Source: Magicicada septendecula (lineage: Eukaryota; Arthropoda; Insecta; Hemiptera; Cicadidae). Taken from it: a stretch of 64,000 nucleotides of DNA. The notes under the pieces were generated by a model. That model searched no databases. It was not told where the DNA came from and worked only from the letters and a program-made list of their open reading frames with translations. The stretch covers positions 1 through 64,000 of the forward strand of contig JAWRYS010000707.1 of NCBI GenBank assembly GCA_034769895.1, read 5' to 3'. Every line of letters starts with the position of its first letter. Position 1 is the first letter of the stretch. Of this stretch, positions 37,894-47,726 are shown one piece after another. The translations under genes and the position numbers were made by a program.

Positions 37894-38573
37894 ATGGGGA
37901 AATCTCGCCTTGCACTTTCTGCATATCGGAAAAAAGAAGACTAAACCCTGTGCTTGAACGATACAACGAAAAAAGAAGGTAAGCTGTAATTAATTTGGGT
38001 TAGACCTTCGATTTATGTATTACCACATGTGGTATCAGTTTGAAGACGATACTAAAAAAAACAATTAGTCTTTATTATTATATTTTTTATTATATAGGAA
38101 CATGAAGGCGGAAGCAGAGTTGAGGCAGCAGCAGGAGCCGGACGCAGGCCCAGCGGTTCCTCTGGGGCAACTACAAGAATTAGTGACTGGAACGACACAG
38201 CAACCTTCACGTGACCCACTGAAACTAACTGGAAGAAGAATTGTAAATATTGTGGACTTTTCCAGCAAATAAAAGAGTTAGACAAACATAGTCCAGTTGG
38301 TTGTACATTTTCAAATATGGAAGTGATATCCGAAACAAGACAAGGATTAAGAAGTGCTTTTGTTTTTCGGTGTGAAATGTGCCATTTGAAAACCACCGTT
38401 TGGTCTGAAACACCCCGTAATAACATAATGGATGTCAATACTGCCGGTGTTTGCGGTACATTTACGACAGGAGGTGGGCACGCTCAAATGGAGGAGTTCC
38501 TTCGTGTACTTGACATTCCTCCTATGGGCCAAGGAACATACAAGAAATATGAAGAAAAGGTATCAGAAGGATT
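37894..38573 (+). pseudogene. Kolobok-like transposase, two 5' exons, broken
   Basis: Exon 1 (37894-37978) starts MGKSRLALSAYRKK and reads, after a one-base frameshift near 37935, RLNPVLERYNEKR up to AAGAAG|GTAAGC. The intron ends TATATAG|G at 38097, and exon 2 continues in phase with NMKAEAELRQQQEPDAG. Exon 2 contains PLKLTGRRIVNIVDF, then (after another frameshift near 38255) FQQIKELDKHSPVGC, NMEVISETRQGLRS, CEMC and TGGGHAQMEEFLRVLDIPPM. These blocks match, from memory, the N-terminal part of Kolobok/Mutator-like transposases. After KKYEEKVSEGL (about 38573) the frame changes into Helitron protein without a stop. The DDE region is missing. Confidence 0.65.
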
Positions 38574-40163
38574 GAGTACAATCGTTGTGAGACGAGAGGG
38601 TTTGAATGGACATCGTGATTTCCGTGTTAGGCGAAATAAAATAATTACTGCTCTAACTTTTTTGAAAACCAACAATCCTTACTATGCAGATATATCAATT
38701 AATGTCGATCGTATTTCTCAGCTTCCCATAGAGGGTAGTATTTTAGATCAAATACCAACGGTAGAAATACCAGAGTTGGATGATAACTCAAAGGAAAGTA
38801 ATGATGTTTATGAAAGTGTCATACCCAATGATATTAAATTACAAGAAGTTAACCGCATCCGATCTGATGTAAATAATGTCATACCTTGGCCAAAAGGTAC
38901 TAACATTATCAACGAATTTACATGTGAAGGATATATAACTATGGCTTTTCCAGCATTATTTCCTTATGATTCTGCGGAATTGAATGATAATACTCGTCCT
39001 AATAACATGAATATAACACCATTAGAATATTTCCAATGTTGAATGGAATACAAAGATCGCCGTTTTGCTCAAGATCCACGGTTCCGATTTTTTGCACTAA
39101 ATACTGTTCAACGACACGATGCAATCAAATGAGGAGGAATATTTGCTAAAAAATCTGATTTTCATGGTAATATTCAACAATTACGTGATGCAATGTCACA
39201 CAATCCAAAAATAGTAAAAGGTTTATATTATTGGTGCTCTAAAATACGAGGTTCTAATTCTTATTGGTTCCAAAGGAGAGGTGAATTAGAGTCGATGATA
39301 AGCCAGCTCGATATACTACCGACAGCTTTCTTAACAGTGAGTGCTGCTGACTTTTGGTGGCCTGACTTAGCACATCTTCTAGGCTGTAATTTAGAGGAAG
39401 AGGATTTATTGAATGAATCTCAAATTGTACAACAACGACAAAAACTCATAAATGAGAATCCATTAATTGTTGAAAATTACTTCACGTTTCGAGCTGTTAC
39501 TTTCATTGAAAAAGTGGTATGCAAACGATACAAAGTTCTCGATTATTGGTTTCGGTTCGAATTTCAGCATCATGGTTCATGCCATTTACACGGTCTTATT
39601 TGGATATCTGGTGCTCCGGATCCTAGAACTTTTGATGCTGCTTCTCAGCAACAGTTGCTTGAAGCAACAACGTACTACGATAAGTTAGTAAGTGCGTTCA
39701 ACCCATTGCCATCCATTCCACCAGCAACAATACATCCTTCACGTATTAGATCAAGTGATGTTGTAATTGACGATGACCGATCTATTTCTGAATTATTGAA
39801 TCGATTCCAACGACATACACGGTGCTCAAAAGGTTACTGTCTGAAACCGAATGGTCGCGAATTTATCTGTCGCTTTAAATTCCCTAAAGCAATTCAAGAA
39901 GTATCGACTTTACTGAAAGATAGTAAAGGAAATTGGGTGTACACTCCTGTGAGAAATGATGAGAAACTCAATCTATTCAACTTTTTTATTGCTCAAACAT
40001 GGAGAGCTAATACCGATTTCCAGATTATTACGTCATTACATGCTGTAATTGAATACATATCGAAGTACTCCTCAAAATCAGAACCTACTTCTAAAAATGT
40101 GTTAGAAATGTTTGAAGAAATCGTTAAATCGCGAAATTCTGATGATCAGGCTCGCCAGGCGTA
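38574..40163 (+). pseudogene. Helitron Rep (HUH nuclease) half
   Basis: From 38574 the frame gives VVVRRxG-type and HRDFRVRRNKI blocks, then ITMAFPALFPYDSAELND (N-terminal Helitron domain), up to TGA at 39040. A second in-frame TGA lies near 39130, and the intervening codons (EYKDRRFAQDPRFRFFALNT) still read as Helitron. From 39193 a 323-codon frame holds the rolling-circle nuclease: the HUH pair in CHLHG (H131 and H133 of that ORF) and the tyrosine motif YISKYSSK (Y288 and Y292). It ends at a TAG created by the Tigger target TA plus its first G. Two stops make it inactive as it stands; the nuclease motifs themselves are intact. Confidence 0.75.
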
Positions 40164-40531
40164 GGGGAATATGGGGCATAACGGGGTAGTGGGGCAGAAC
40201 GGGGTACAGCCTTTATTTTTTACAGACGGTGTGCAATCTGTTGGAATTTCTCATAACTACGTCAGTATAGTATTACCTATTACCACACAGAGATTAGCAG
40301 CCATTGTTGCTGTCTTTGTGTATGATTAAGGTGCTGCACCATATTTGCTTGTGTTTCTACAATATCGCGCACTTCTTCTAGCTCATGTAAGTAAGAGTGA
40401 GTTAATTAGAATTTATTTCCGTGTATACTGTATTATAACATGTTTCATACACTTCTAATCCTGATGTTTTCGTTAAGCTTCGTGAAAACTTTATCCTGTC
40501 ACAACGCTATAACCTAAAAATGTAACTGTGG

Positions 40532-40582
40532 GGCAGAACGGGGTGGGGCACAACGGGGTAGTACCCCATTCTGCCCCACGTA
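40532..40582. repeat. Subterminal palindrome of Tigger element
   Basis: Two direct GGGGCA-n-AACGGGGT words followed by their inverse (TACCCCATTCTGCCCCAC). Same word as in the terminal repeats. Confidence 0.7.
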
Positions 40583-40701
40583 TTTTCCATAGGTGTTTCA
40601 TTAATAAAATGTAGGCTAATTGGTTTTTCGCGTTGTTTGTGTTTGTAGAATGGTGAGATTACAAAAGAAAGACGCAGAGGCAAGAGTGGTCGGCAGTTTC
40701 C

Positions 40702-42453
40702 ATGCAAGAAGCTGTTCAAGCAGTAATAAATGGCTCAATGGGATACAAAAAGGCAGCTCTTCAGTTCAAAGTGCCACAAACAACTTTAGAGCGCCACGTT
40801 AAGAAAAAAAGAGATGATCCAGAGCATTCTGTGAAGAAATCTATGGGACGTTTCACTTGTGTTTTTAATGAAGCACAAGAATCCGAGCTTGTGGATTATT
40901 TAACTAAAATGGAGGCTCAACTCTTCGGTCTTACTATCAATGAACTTCGTGACCTTGCTTTCCAGCTAGCAGAGCGAAATAAATTGAATCATCCATTTGG
41001 TGAGAATGGAAAAGCTGGTGTAGACTGGGCAAGAGGATTTTTAACTCGCCACCCTAATTTAAGCATAAGAAGACCTGAGGCTACGTCTGCAGCTCGTGCG
41101 ATGGGCTTCAATAAGGTTGCTGTAAAACAGTTCTTCAGCCATCTATCCTACGTAGTTGATACTTACCAGCTTACACCAGACAGGATTTATAACTGTGATG
41201 AAACAGGTCTAACTGTAAACCCTAAAGGGCATTCGAAGATAATAGCAAAAAGAGGCCGTAGACAGGTTGGCACAGTCACATCAGCCGAGAGGGGTCAAAC
41301 TGTTACAGCTGAAATATGCTTTTCAGCTGCTGGAACCTACATCGCTCCAATGCTAATTTTTCCTAGAAAACGGATGCAGCAGGAATTTGAGACCGGACTT
41401 CCCCCAAGTGCGACTTCACAGGTCCATGAAACAGGATGGATGACCAAAGAACTTTTTTTAGTTTGGTTTGAAAAGTTCATATCTTTTACAGGAGCAAAAA
41501 AAGAGAAACCAATGCTACTACTCTTGGATGGGCATTCAACACACACGAAAAGTTTAGCACTAATTTATATGGCTCGTGCAAATGGAGTGATTCTCTTGTG
41601 TTTCCCTCCCCACTGTTCCCATAGACTCCAACCCCTTGACGTTGCATTTATGAAGCCCTTAAGTAAATACTATGAGGAGGAAGTCCGTAAATGGCTTAGA
41701 TGCAATCCAGGAAAAGTAGTGACATTATTCCAGATCGCTTCTCTGTTTGGTACCGCCTATGTTCAAGCATCAACAATGATGACAGCCGTGAACGGGTTCC
41801 GGAAAACAGGCATATGGCCTGTTGATATGAATGTTTTTAATGATGCAGATTTTTTGCCTTCGGTAACTACAGACATCCAGCTCCCTACTGACATTGCTAA
41901 TGAGGCTACAGTTTTAAATATACAGGCAGACCTGACCTCACCATCTCTGAGTAGTCCTGAAAAACTTAATATGCCGAGCTGTAGTAGGCCTAATTTCAAA
42001 TGTGCCACCCCGGAAAACATTTTACCCATACCAAAAATTTCTCAGGAAAATAAACGTGTTTCAAAAAATCGTGGTAAAAGTACTATCTTAACATCATCAC
42101 CATATAAAAATAAGCTACAGAGTGCTGAAAAAAATAAAAGTGGGGTCAAGAAACCAGTGAAAAGACGCCTTTTACTTTCTAAAAAAGCTCTGAAAAAATA
42201 TCCAGATAAACAGAGAAACATATCACCTAAAAATGACAAAAACTATAACCTTAACAAACCAACTGTTTTCGTAACTCCTCAGTCATCTAATGAAGAAGTC
42301 GATAGCGAAGATGAGTGTCTCTACTGTCATGATTTTTCTGAAGAAGGTTGGATTAGATGTGTTTCTTGCCTAAAATGGGCTCACAACTCTTGCGCAGGAA
42401 TCGAAAGTGAAGACGAGGATGTCACACACATTTGTGCTCTTTGTGAAACATGA
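40702..42453 (+). CDS. Tigger-like DDE transposase with PHD finger
   Basis: A 583-codon ORF. Residues 1-37 form a psq-type helix-turn-helix (MQEAVQAVINGSMGYKKAAL), and about 45-130 a CENP-B-like DNA-binding region. The DDE domain has NCDETG (D166), LLLDGHSTH (D276) and LQPLDVAFMKP (D313), all three acids present with 36 residues between the last two. A basic linker (about 420-520) leads to a PHD-type zinc finger at 539-582 (CLYC, WIRCVSCLKWAH, CALC). The real start is probably upstream: ATG at 40650 reads MVR, but a 2-base loss just after it throws the following DYKRKTQRQEWSAVS segment out of frame, leaving an in-frame TGA. Otherwise the gene is undamaged, which suggests a recent insertion. 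In cells the protein would bind the element's ends and cut and paste it. Confidence 0.9.
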   Translation: MQEAVQAVINGSMGYKKAALQFKVPQTTLERHVKKKRDDPEHSVKKSMGRFTCVFNEAQESELVDYLTKMEAQLFGLTINELRDLAFQLAERNKLNHPFGENGKAGVDWARGFLTRHPNLSIRRPEATSAARAMGFNKVAVKQFFSHLSYVVDTYQLTPDRIYNCDETGLTVNPKGHSKIIAKRGRRQVGTVTSAERGQTVTAEICFSAAGTYIAPMLIFPRKRMQQEFETGLPPSATSQVHETGWMTKELFLVWFEKFISFTGAKKEKPMLLLLDGHSTHTKSLALIYMARANGVILLCFPPHCSHRLQPLDVAFMKPLSKYYEEEVRKWLRCNPGKVVTLFQIASLFGTAYVQASTMMTAVNGFRKTGIWPVDMNVFNDADFLPSVTTDIQLPTDIANEATVLNIQADLTSPSLSSPEKLNMPSCSRPNFKCATPENILPIPKISQENKRVSKNRGKSTILTSSPYKNKLQSAEKNKSGVKKPVKRRLLLSKKALKKYPDKQRNISPKNDKNYNLNKPTVFVTPQSSNEEVDSEDECLYCHDFSEEGWIRCVSCLKWAHNSCAGIESEDEDVTHICALCET

Positions 42454-42761
42454 AGTTCATTTAAGAAATATAGATTTTTGTTTTTTGACAATAATGCTTT
42501 TTGTATTTCATGACAGAATTTTATAAAAAGGAAGGTACCCCATTGTGCCCCACCAGCGGGGCAAAACGGGACAAATGACATGTATTTGTTTAATCTAAGA
42601 TATATAGAATGTGTTTTTACCAAATTAAAATGTAATGATAATTTCTTGTACTTAATGTAATAATAAAAGTATTTATATTTAAAACAGAAAATTTTGAAAC
42701 ATTTATTATAAAATATTTGTGTTCAAACATTAAGTACCCCGTCCTGCCCCACGTTCCCCTA

Positions 42762-44883
42762 CACCAGTTTAATGATGAAAATAATTGGCGAAAGGGACAT
42801 TGGAGCTTCTGAAACCTGTCATATACTTATGACTATCCCATTATTGCATTGCACGAGGAGCTTTCAGACACTTGTGATTAAACTTGAAAATTATGTTGCT
42901 ATTCCGGAAACTGAAGACGATGGTACTGCCTTATCATTTATTGAATTCTACAATCAGAGACCACTAAATATGGAAGATATGACTTTGTTAGAATTTGCTA
43001 AAAGATATTCTAAAGGAAGTAGAAATAGACTGGTTATTTGCAGAAAACATAAAATAGTACAAGTCTATCCTAAGATTGATAAAAACTTGAATCAATCAAG
43101 CTTCGAATTATTTTGTAAACAACAGCTAATGTTACACAAACCCTGGTGGTGTGAACAAAATTTGAAAAATAAGGATGAAACCTGGAAAAGTGCATATCAG
43201 AGAAGTAACATTGTGGAACCTCAGCAGATTAATGTGTCTTTACAGCCAGTGGAAGACGAAGATGAATTTGAAAATAATGATAATAAAATTATATTTAATG
43301 AGAGAGACTGGATGGCAATTGCTGGAGTTATGCCTAATGACCTACCAGCCTATGTTACTCTTGGTAATCGTGACATTGATATACTTCATGACTGGAACGA
43401 AGCTTATCATAGTTATCCAGATATAAAAGATAACACTAATTTCATTGAGAACAGTAGTGAAACGATTGTAAATCAACGACAATTCTTTGAACCTTTGAAT
43501 ATCAACTTCAATGAACAACAAAATGCCATTTTGTCTTTTTTGCATCAACAGCTAATGGATTACGATAATTGTTTATATAAGCTTGCAATAGTCCAAGGTA
43601 AGGCTGGAACAGGAAAGAGTTGTATCATCAACGACGAGATGGTTCATCGAATAAACTCTCATTTCCAATGCAATGCTACTCTTTTGATGGCTCCGACAGG
43701 TGTTGCAGAGAACGGACAGACCCTCCATTCAGCTCTTAGAATACCTCCTTCGAGAAACGCTCTACCACAATTAAACAGTGATGCTAAAATTTCTTTTGAA
43801 GATGAATTCAAAGACATTAAATTTGTTATTATAGATGAAGCCAGTATGCTTGGGTTGAACTTATTTTTCAAAGTTGATCAAAGACTCAGAGACGCTAAAC
43901 CACAATTAGCCAACCTGCCATTCGGAGGTCTTTGCATTTATTTAGTGGGCGATTGGTCACAACTTCCTCCAGTATGTGATTATAGCCTTTACAGTATTGG
44001 AAAAAACGCTAAAACTATTCAGTCAAGTTTATTATATTTACAGTTCAAAAAGGTATTCTTTTTAACACAAATAATGAGACAAATTGGAGATGAACAACGA
44101 TCTTTCCGAGAAACTCTTAATAGGGTTTCGAATGGAAGTATTACTGAGCTTGATCATCAACTGTTATCTTCTCGATTTTTTGTCAATAATATTGGGGATA
44201 AGTCTTTTGAAAATGCAGTGTGCATAATGGCAAAAAATACTGATATTGATAAATTTAATTATGAAAAGTTACAAAAAAATGAACAACCGATCGCCTTGAT
44301 TAAAGCTATACATAACTGCTCAGAAGCCCTTGCTGCATCTTCTGATGAAGCTCAAGGATTGTCTGCTGAATTACGTCTATGTAAAGGAGCCAGAATTATT
44401 TTAAGACGAAATCTTTGGGTGGCCAAGGGTCTCGCGAATGGATCAGTTGGCACAATTACTGATATAATTTATGATCCTTCTATTGAATACGAGGCTTATA
44501 GTGAACGTATGCCATTATGCATTCTCGTTCAATTTGAAAAATATACTGGTCCGACTATTTATGGAAGCTCAGTCCCTATTGTGGCTATTACGTCTTCGTT
44601 TAAACGGCGTGGAATCAGTTGTACACGTAAGCAGTTTCCTGTTATGCTTGGATACGCGATCAGTATTCACAGATCTCAAGGAATAACTCTGGATAAAGCA
44701 ATTGTCGACATTGGTGATAAAGAGTTCCAAGTTGGTCTAACTTATGTCGCATTATCGAGAGTAAAAACTTTGAGTGGATTGCTGTTGAAACCATCATTTA
44801 ACTTCGATCGTTTGAAAAAAATTAACAGTAGTCATTCGATGAATGCACGTCGAAATGAATTACAGAGACTGGAATATATGTAA
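42762..44883 (+). CDS. Helitron helicase (Pif1-like) half
   Basis: A 703-codon ORF from the first ATG (42772); the frame is open back to the Tigger border and in phase with the Rep half across one TA. Starts with GERDIGASETCHILM, the Helitron block between Rep and helicase. Helicase motifs: Walker A GKAGTGKS at residues 276-283, Walker B VIIDEASML with D355 and E356, GDWSQLPPV, and near the C-terminus GYAISIHRSQGITLDKAIVD and YVALSRVK. Pif1-family 5'-3' DNA helicase that unwinds DNA during rolling-circle transposition. No stop or frameshift in this part. It has no start of its own; expression would have required the Rep half, now cut off by Tigger. Confidence 0.85.
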
Positions 44884-45244
44884 TACAAAATAGATGCTAC
44901 TTATAAAAAATATATGTCATCTTAACAAGATGCTACTTCCATTTACTGCATATTGTTATTATTATATTAAATATATTATTATTGTATATTATATTCAAAA
45001 GTTATTGTTATTATTGTATACTATGTTCAAATGTCTTACTTTTTTTTGTTACATGCTATATGTAAATACTTTGTTATAAAATATAGTGGATAACTGATCA
45101 TTTGCATCAATTTGTATTCTTATTATTGAACACATTTCCCAAATATTTTTTTAAGATATGAAAACATTCATTTCTATATTTAATGGAAAATTTCACATTT
45201 GTCTAGAACTTCGCCCCTTTTTGTCCGCGCTCGGGGACACCTAG
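44884..45244 (+). other. Helitron 3' end region
   Basis: AT-rich non-coding tail (44884-45200), then TTTGTCCGCGCTCGGGGACA forming a hairpin and CTAG at 45241-45244. The hairpin lies unusually close (2 bases) to CTAG, so the exact terminus is tentative. Confidence 0.45.
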
Positions 45245-45581
45245 TGTAAAGATAAGCTAATACGGTCCGTGGGTGCTAAACGACATAACAGTCGGCACTC
45301 AGGAGGGCCATACGACGAAGTGCCGTGGTAAGTTCACGGCACTGCCACGCGAGTAAAGTTGGTTGAATTTGAATGGAGTGTTGTGTAAATAGCGGCAACA
45401 CTGCACGTATCGCTGCTTGCCCTAGCGAAGTGACAACACCGCGCCGCTGACTTATGTGACTCATGAAAGTGGATAGAACGTTTGCATGTTGCCTAGCTGC
45501 AAGAGCAGGCGTCACGATGACAGCGCTTGGTGGCCACCCCGTAAACTAAAATGCGATTCTCGGGCCAACCTTGGCGCCCTC
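45245..45581 (+). other. 3' remnant of Kolobok-like element
   Basis: 337 bp from the Helitron end to the right terminal repeat. The first 28 codons are open (KLIRSVGAKRHNSRHSGG...) and could be the transposase C-terminus, but I cannot confirm it. The minus-strand ORF 45276-45515 has no recognisable motif. Confidence 0.4.
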
Positions 45582-45623
45582 TTAACAGTGTTACTTTACA
45601 CTGTGACTTTATTAAACTAAGGA

Positions 45624-45667
45624 TCTATAAAAGGGAGTATTGGCACTCGCCATCTTTGTTCCGAGAC
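45624..45667. repeat. Left terminal inverted repeat of THAP unit
   Basis: 44 bp, matching the inverse of 47683-47726 at 35 positions, with the inner core CGCCATCTTTG-T/C-TCCGAGAC best conserved. Confidence 0.6.
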
Positions 45668-47048
45668 TGACATAATATTATGGTGCCGCTTGTGTATACA
45701 TGGGACGCAGTATAAGTTTGTTTTCGATATTACATAAACTATTATAGTTTTTCGTGCCAAAAATATAATTTCAAAGTGTGAAATTATGTCCCACGTCCTT
45801 AAAAATATGGAAATAATAGTTTTCATCTTAAAATTTACTGATTCAGACCATAGTAAGAGGAGAATAATTTTGTCTAACAAACAACAAATACCAATCGTTA
45901 CCACTTACCACTTTGTTAGGTATATGTTCTCAGATTTTACTTTTATTCCTGTTTATAATAGATGGCTGTTGAATTAATGTTTACTAAACTTCGTTTGTCC
46001 AAAAGTCCAAATAAAGTTACAAAAACTATTTTTAATAAACACGAATTTACATTTTTAACTTACTTACTATTAAGTTTATATTCAGGTTTTTTGCTTAACA
46101 TTTAGTTAAAATTAATAATAAAAAGTTTAGCTTAACAGTTTATTAAAATTAACAATAATGTATTTTTCATTGCACTAGACATTTTATAGTCAAAAGTATT
46201 TTTCTCGGTTAGTAGGAAGGGTTAAACTTTGTTAGTACAGGCAAAAAATTTGCAAGTTACAACTTCTCACGGCCATATCTTGAAAACAACTAGTGGATTA
46301 AAACCCGGCCAAAACGCATTTTGTTTGTTATTTCGTATAGAATAATTTTGGTCATATTCATTTTTACTATAAACTCAAACTTTTTTTAGTTATTCGCTAA
46401 AAATTCCGCTATAATCCTGTTTTTTGGGGGGTAAAAATCGAAAATGTTGATTTGGAATAACTCGAAAACAACGCATTTTTCAAAACAGTTGCGTACTGAC
46501 TTTTTTGCTTAGAATTTGATTCTCTATTGGATCCTGGGGTTAATTTTTTTTTTATCAATCACCCTTGAAAAAGGGGGTGGTTCTCACCCCCAAATAAAAA
46601 GCGTACAGTTTAACTTTGTTCTAGAGTGCATATAGAACATACATATCAAATTTCGTGAAATTCCATCGACAGTCAAAATTTTGTTACGTCAAAAGCTGCG
46701 CTTACTGGACTAGAATTTCTTCGTGCTGATTTTGTTCTCGACTTTGTTTACGATCTGCGTGTATGTTTTGCGCTTGGCTATCGCGCAGCTGATTTTCGAA
46801 AAACAGGTAAATGTGAAATTTTGTGCATTAAAACTACAGAATGTGCAATTTTATGCAGTAACCCCCAAAACGTGCAATTTTGTGCAAAATAAAATGTATG
46901 TTAAAATGACCTGCACGTCCCGATTCGGATAAATAACTTGTCACTGGCCGTTTACGAACTATCAAAAAAAAGATGCAATTGCACGTGAATCCGGGCTTTA
47001 GTTATAACATTATATTTATAATTAATGGATTAAAAAAATAAACCACCT
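45668..47048. other. Interior of THAP unit without clear gene
   Basis: No transposase similarity seen on either strand. Small ORFs (45617-45904 minus, 45786-45977 plus, 46723-46932 plus) lack motifs. Confidence 0.45.
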
Positions 47049-47185
47049 TGTACAGTGATCTGCGTGGAACTGGGCCGATCCTAGGAGGTGGATTTAGTAC
47101 GTCAAACAAAGTCGGTATGGCATTAGGCTTCAGTTTTTTCCAACTATACTCGTGCCTGTTCAAACTGTGAACTTTCAAAATGAAC
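47049..47185 (-). pseudogene. THAP-domain gene, exon 2
   Basis: Preceded by a splice acceptor (CTTTTAG|GTT at 47186). In phase with exon 1 it reads VHFESSQFEQARV, the Zn-binding histidine and following THAP residues. After a one-base shift near 47150 it reads SWKKLKPNAIPTLFDVLNPP, the KLKxxAxPTLF motif that closes THAP domains. The end at 47049 is a guess (AAG|GTGG donor-like). The frameshift means the copy is damaged or the base is mis-called. Confidence 0.55.
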
Positions 47186-47266
47186 CTAAAAGTGGAAAGG
47201 TGTATTACATTTTTAGTCGTTATGATTAACATTCACAAACGTTTAAGGAACAACCGTTAAATTTAC

Positions 47267-47419
47267 CTCACACAGACGCATTCCCTTGCTTAGTGTACAT
47301 TTGTCTCGTCTCATATTTTGAATCCATTTTGCACATCGAATAGGGTCTGCCGGAAATTTGAATGTTCTAAACTTAGTTTCTGTTCGATTTTTGCAATTTA
47401 CAACACAACAACCAGTCAT
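47267..47419 (-). CDS. THAP-domain gene, exon 1
   Basis: 51 codons from ATG 47417-47419 to the splice donor GAG|GTAAAT at 47266. Sequence MTGCCVVNCKNRTETKFRTF, then FPADPIRCAKWIQ and LSKGMRLCE. This is a THAP zinc finger: C-x4-C start, FP and W-I positions, and CE before the histidine, which is coded in exon 2. An 81-bp intron separates the exons, with phase-0 joining. THAP fingers bind DNA and occur both in P-element-type transposases and in host regulators. The enclosing inverted repeats (45624-45667, 47683-47726) favour a transposon, but no transposase domain follows. Confidence 0.65.
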
Positions 47420-47682
47420 TATGATTATGAGATGTAGTACAACAATCTGCAAAACATACTACATAACATTAATAATATCTCTAACACCAGTATTTATAAC
47501 CTTGTTTTCACTGACAAGATGAGATGATTATTATACATATTCGTGTGTAATACATAAATCAAATTAGTACACTAAGGTTATAACCCTGATATGTAAAAAT
47601 ATTAATATTTACATACATAATTTACATTAAATAATGCAACGCACAGCGTGCTTACATTGCTCCCGCCACATTACATTTAAAA

Positions 47683-47726
47683 GTCTCGGAGCAAAGATGG
47701 CGGGTGCGAATACCTATTCCTATAGA
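47683..47726. repeat. Right terminal inverted repeat of THAP unit
   Basis: Partner of 45624-45667. The outer limits and target duplication could not be fixed. Confidence 0.6.

Larger units (their letters stand above)
40164..42759 (+). mobile_element. pogo/Tigger transposon inside the Helitron
   Basis: 2596 bp flanked by TA (40162-40163 and 42760-42761). The terminal inverted repeats begin GGGGAATATGGGGC on the left and, as inverse, GGGGAACGTGGGGC on the right (about 25 bp, 4 mismatches). GGGGCA-n-AACGGGGTA-like words recur just inside both ends (40191-40206, 40532-40582, 42533-42575), likely transposase binding sites. TA duplication and a CENP-B-like DDE gene are standard for this superfamily. 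Confidence 0.9.
38574..45244 (+). mobile_element. 5'-truncated Helitron
   Basis: Carries Helitron Rep and helicase coding blocks in order and in the same sense. The 3' end is proposed at 45241-45244 (CTAG followed by T), preceded by a short GC-rich hairpin TGTCC...GGACA at 45222-45239; Helitrons end in CTRR after a hairpin and insert between A and T. The 5' TC terminus and the usual N-terminal coding region are missing: coding begins with STIVVRREGLNGHRDFRVRR directly after Kolobok sequence. It is interrupted by a Tigger element at 40164-42759. The 5' junction is placed by protein similarity, plus or minus about 20 bp. Confidence 0.7.
37156..45585 (+). mobile_element. Kolobok-like DNA transposon hosting a Helitron
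   Basis: TTAA (37156-37159) then GAGGGCGCCAAGGTTGGCC (37160-37178) is mirrored at the right by the perfect inverse (45563-45581) and TTAA (45582-45585). TTAA duplications are a feature of Kolobok (and piggyBac) transposons. The left interior encodes Kolobok-like transposase exons. Total size is 8422 bp between duplications, but only about 1.75 kb is its own (37160 to about 38573, and 45245-45581); the rest is an inserted Helitron with a Tigger inside. The 3' part of the transposase is not found, so the copy was also internally deleted or the Helitron replaced it. Confidence 0.7.

Noticed and set aside
39040..39135. TGA codons in the Helitron as possible recoded tryptophan
   Set aside because: Two TGA in an otherwise intact frame is suggestive, but the family does not clearly have Trp at these sites; simple nonsense mutation is the plainer reading.
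37160..45581. piggyBac as the outer TTAA element
   Set aside because: TTAA fits, but the coding exons resemble Kolobok-type transposase and no piggyBac motif is present.
46723..46932. 69-codon plus ORF in the THAP unit
   Set aside because: Contains repeated text (GTGCAATTTTGTGCA-like) but no domain; more likely non-coding.
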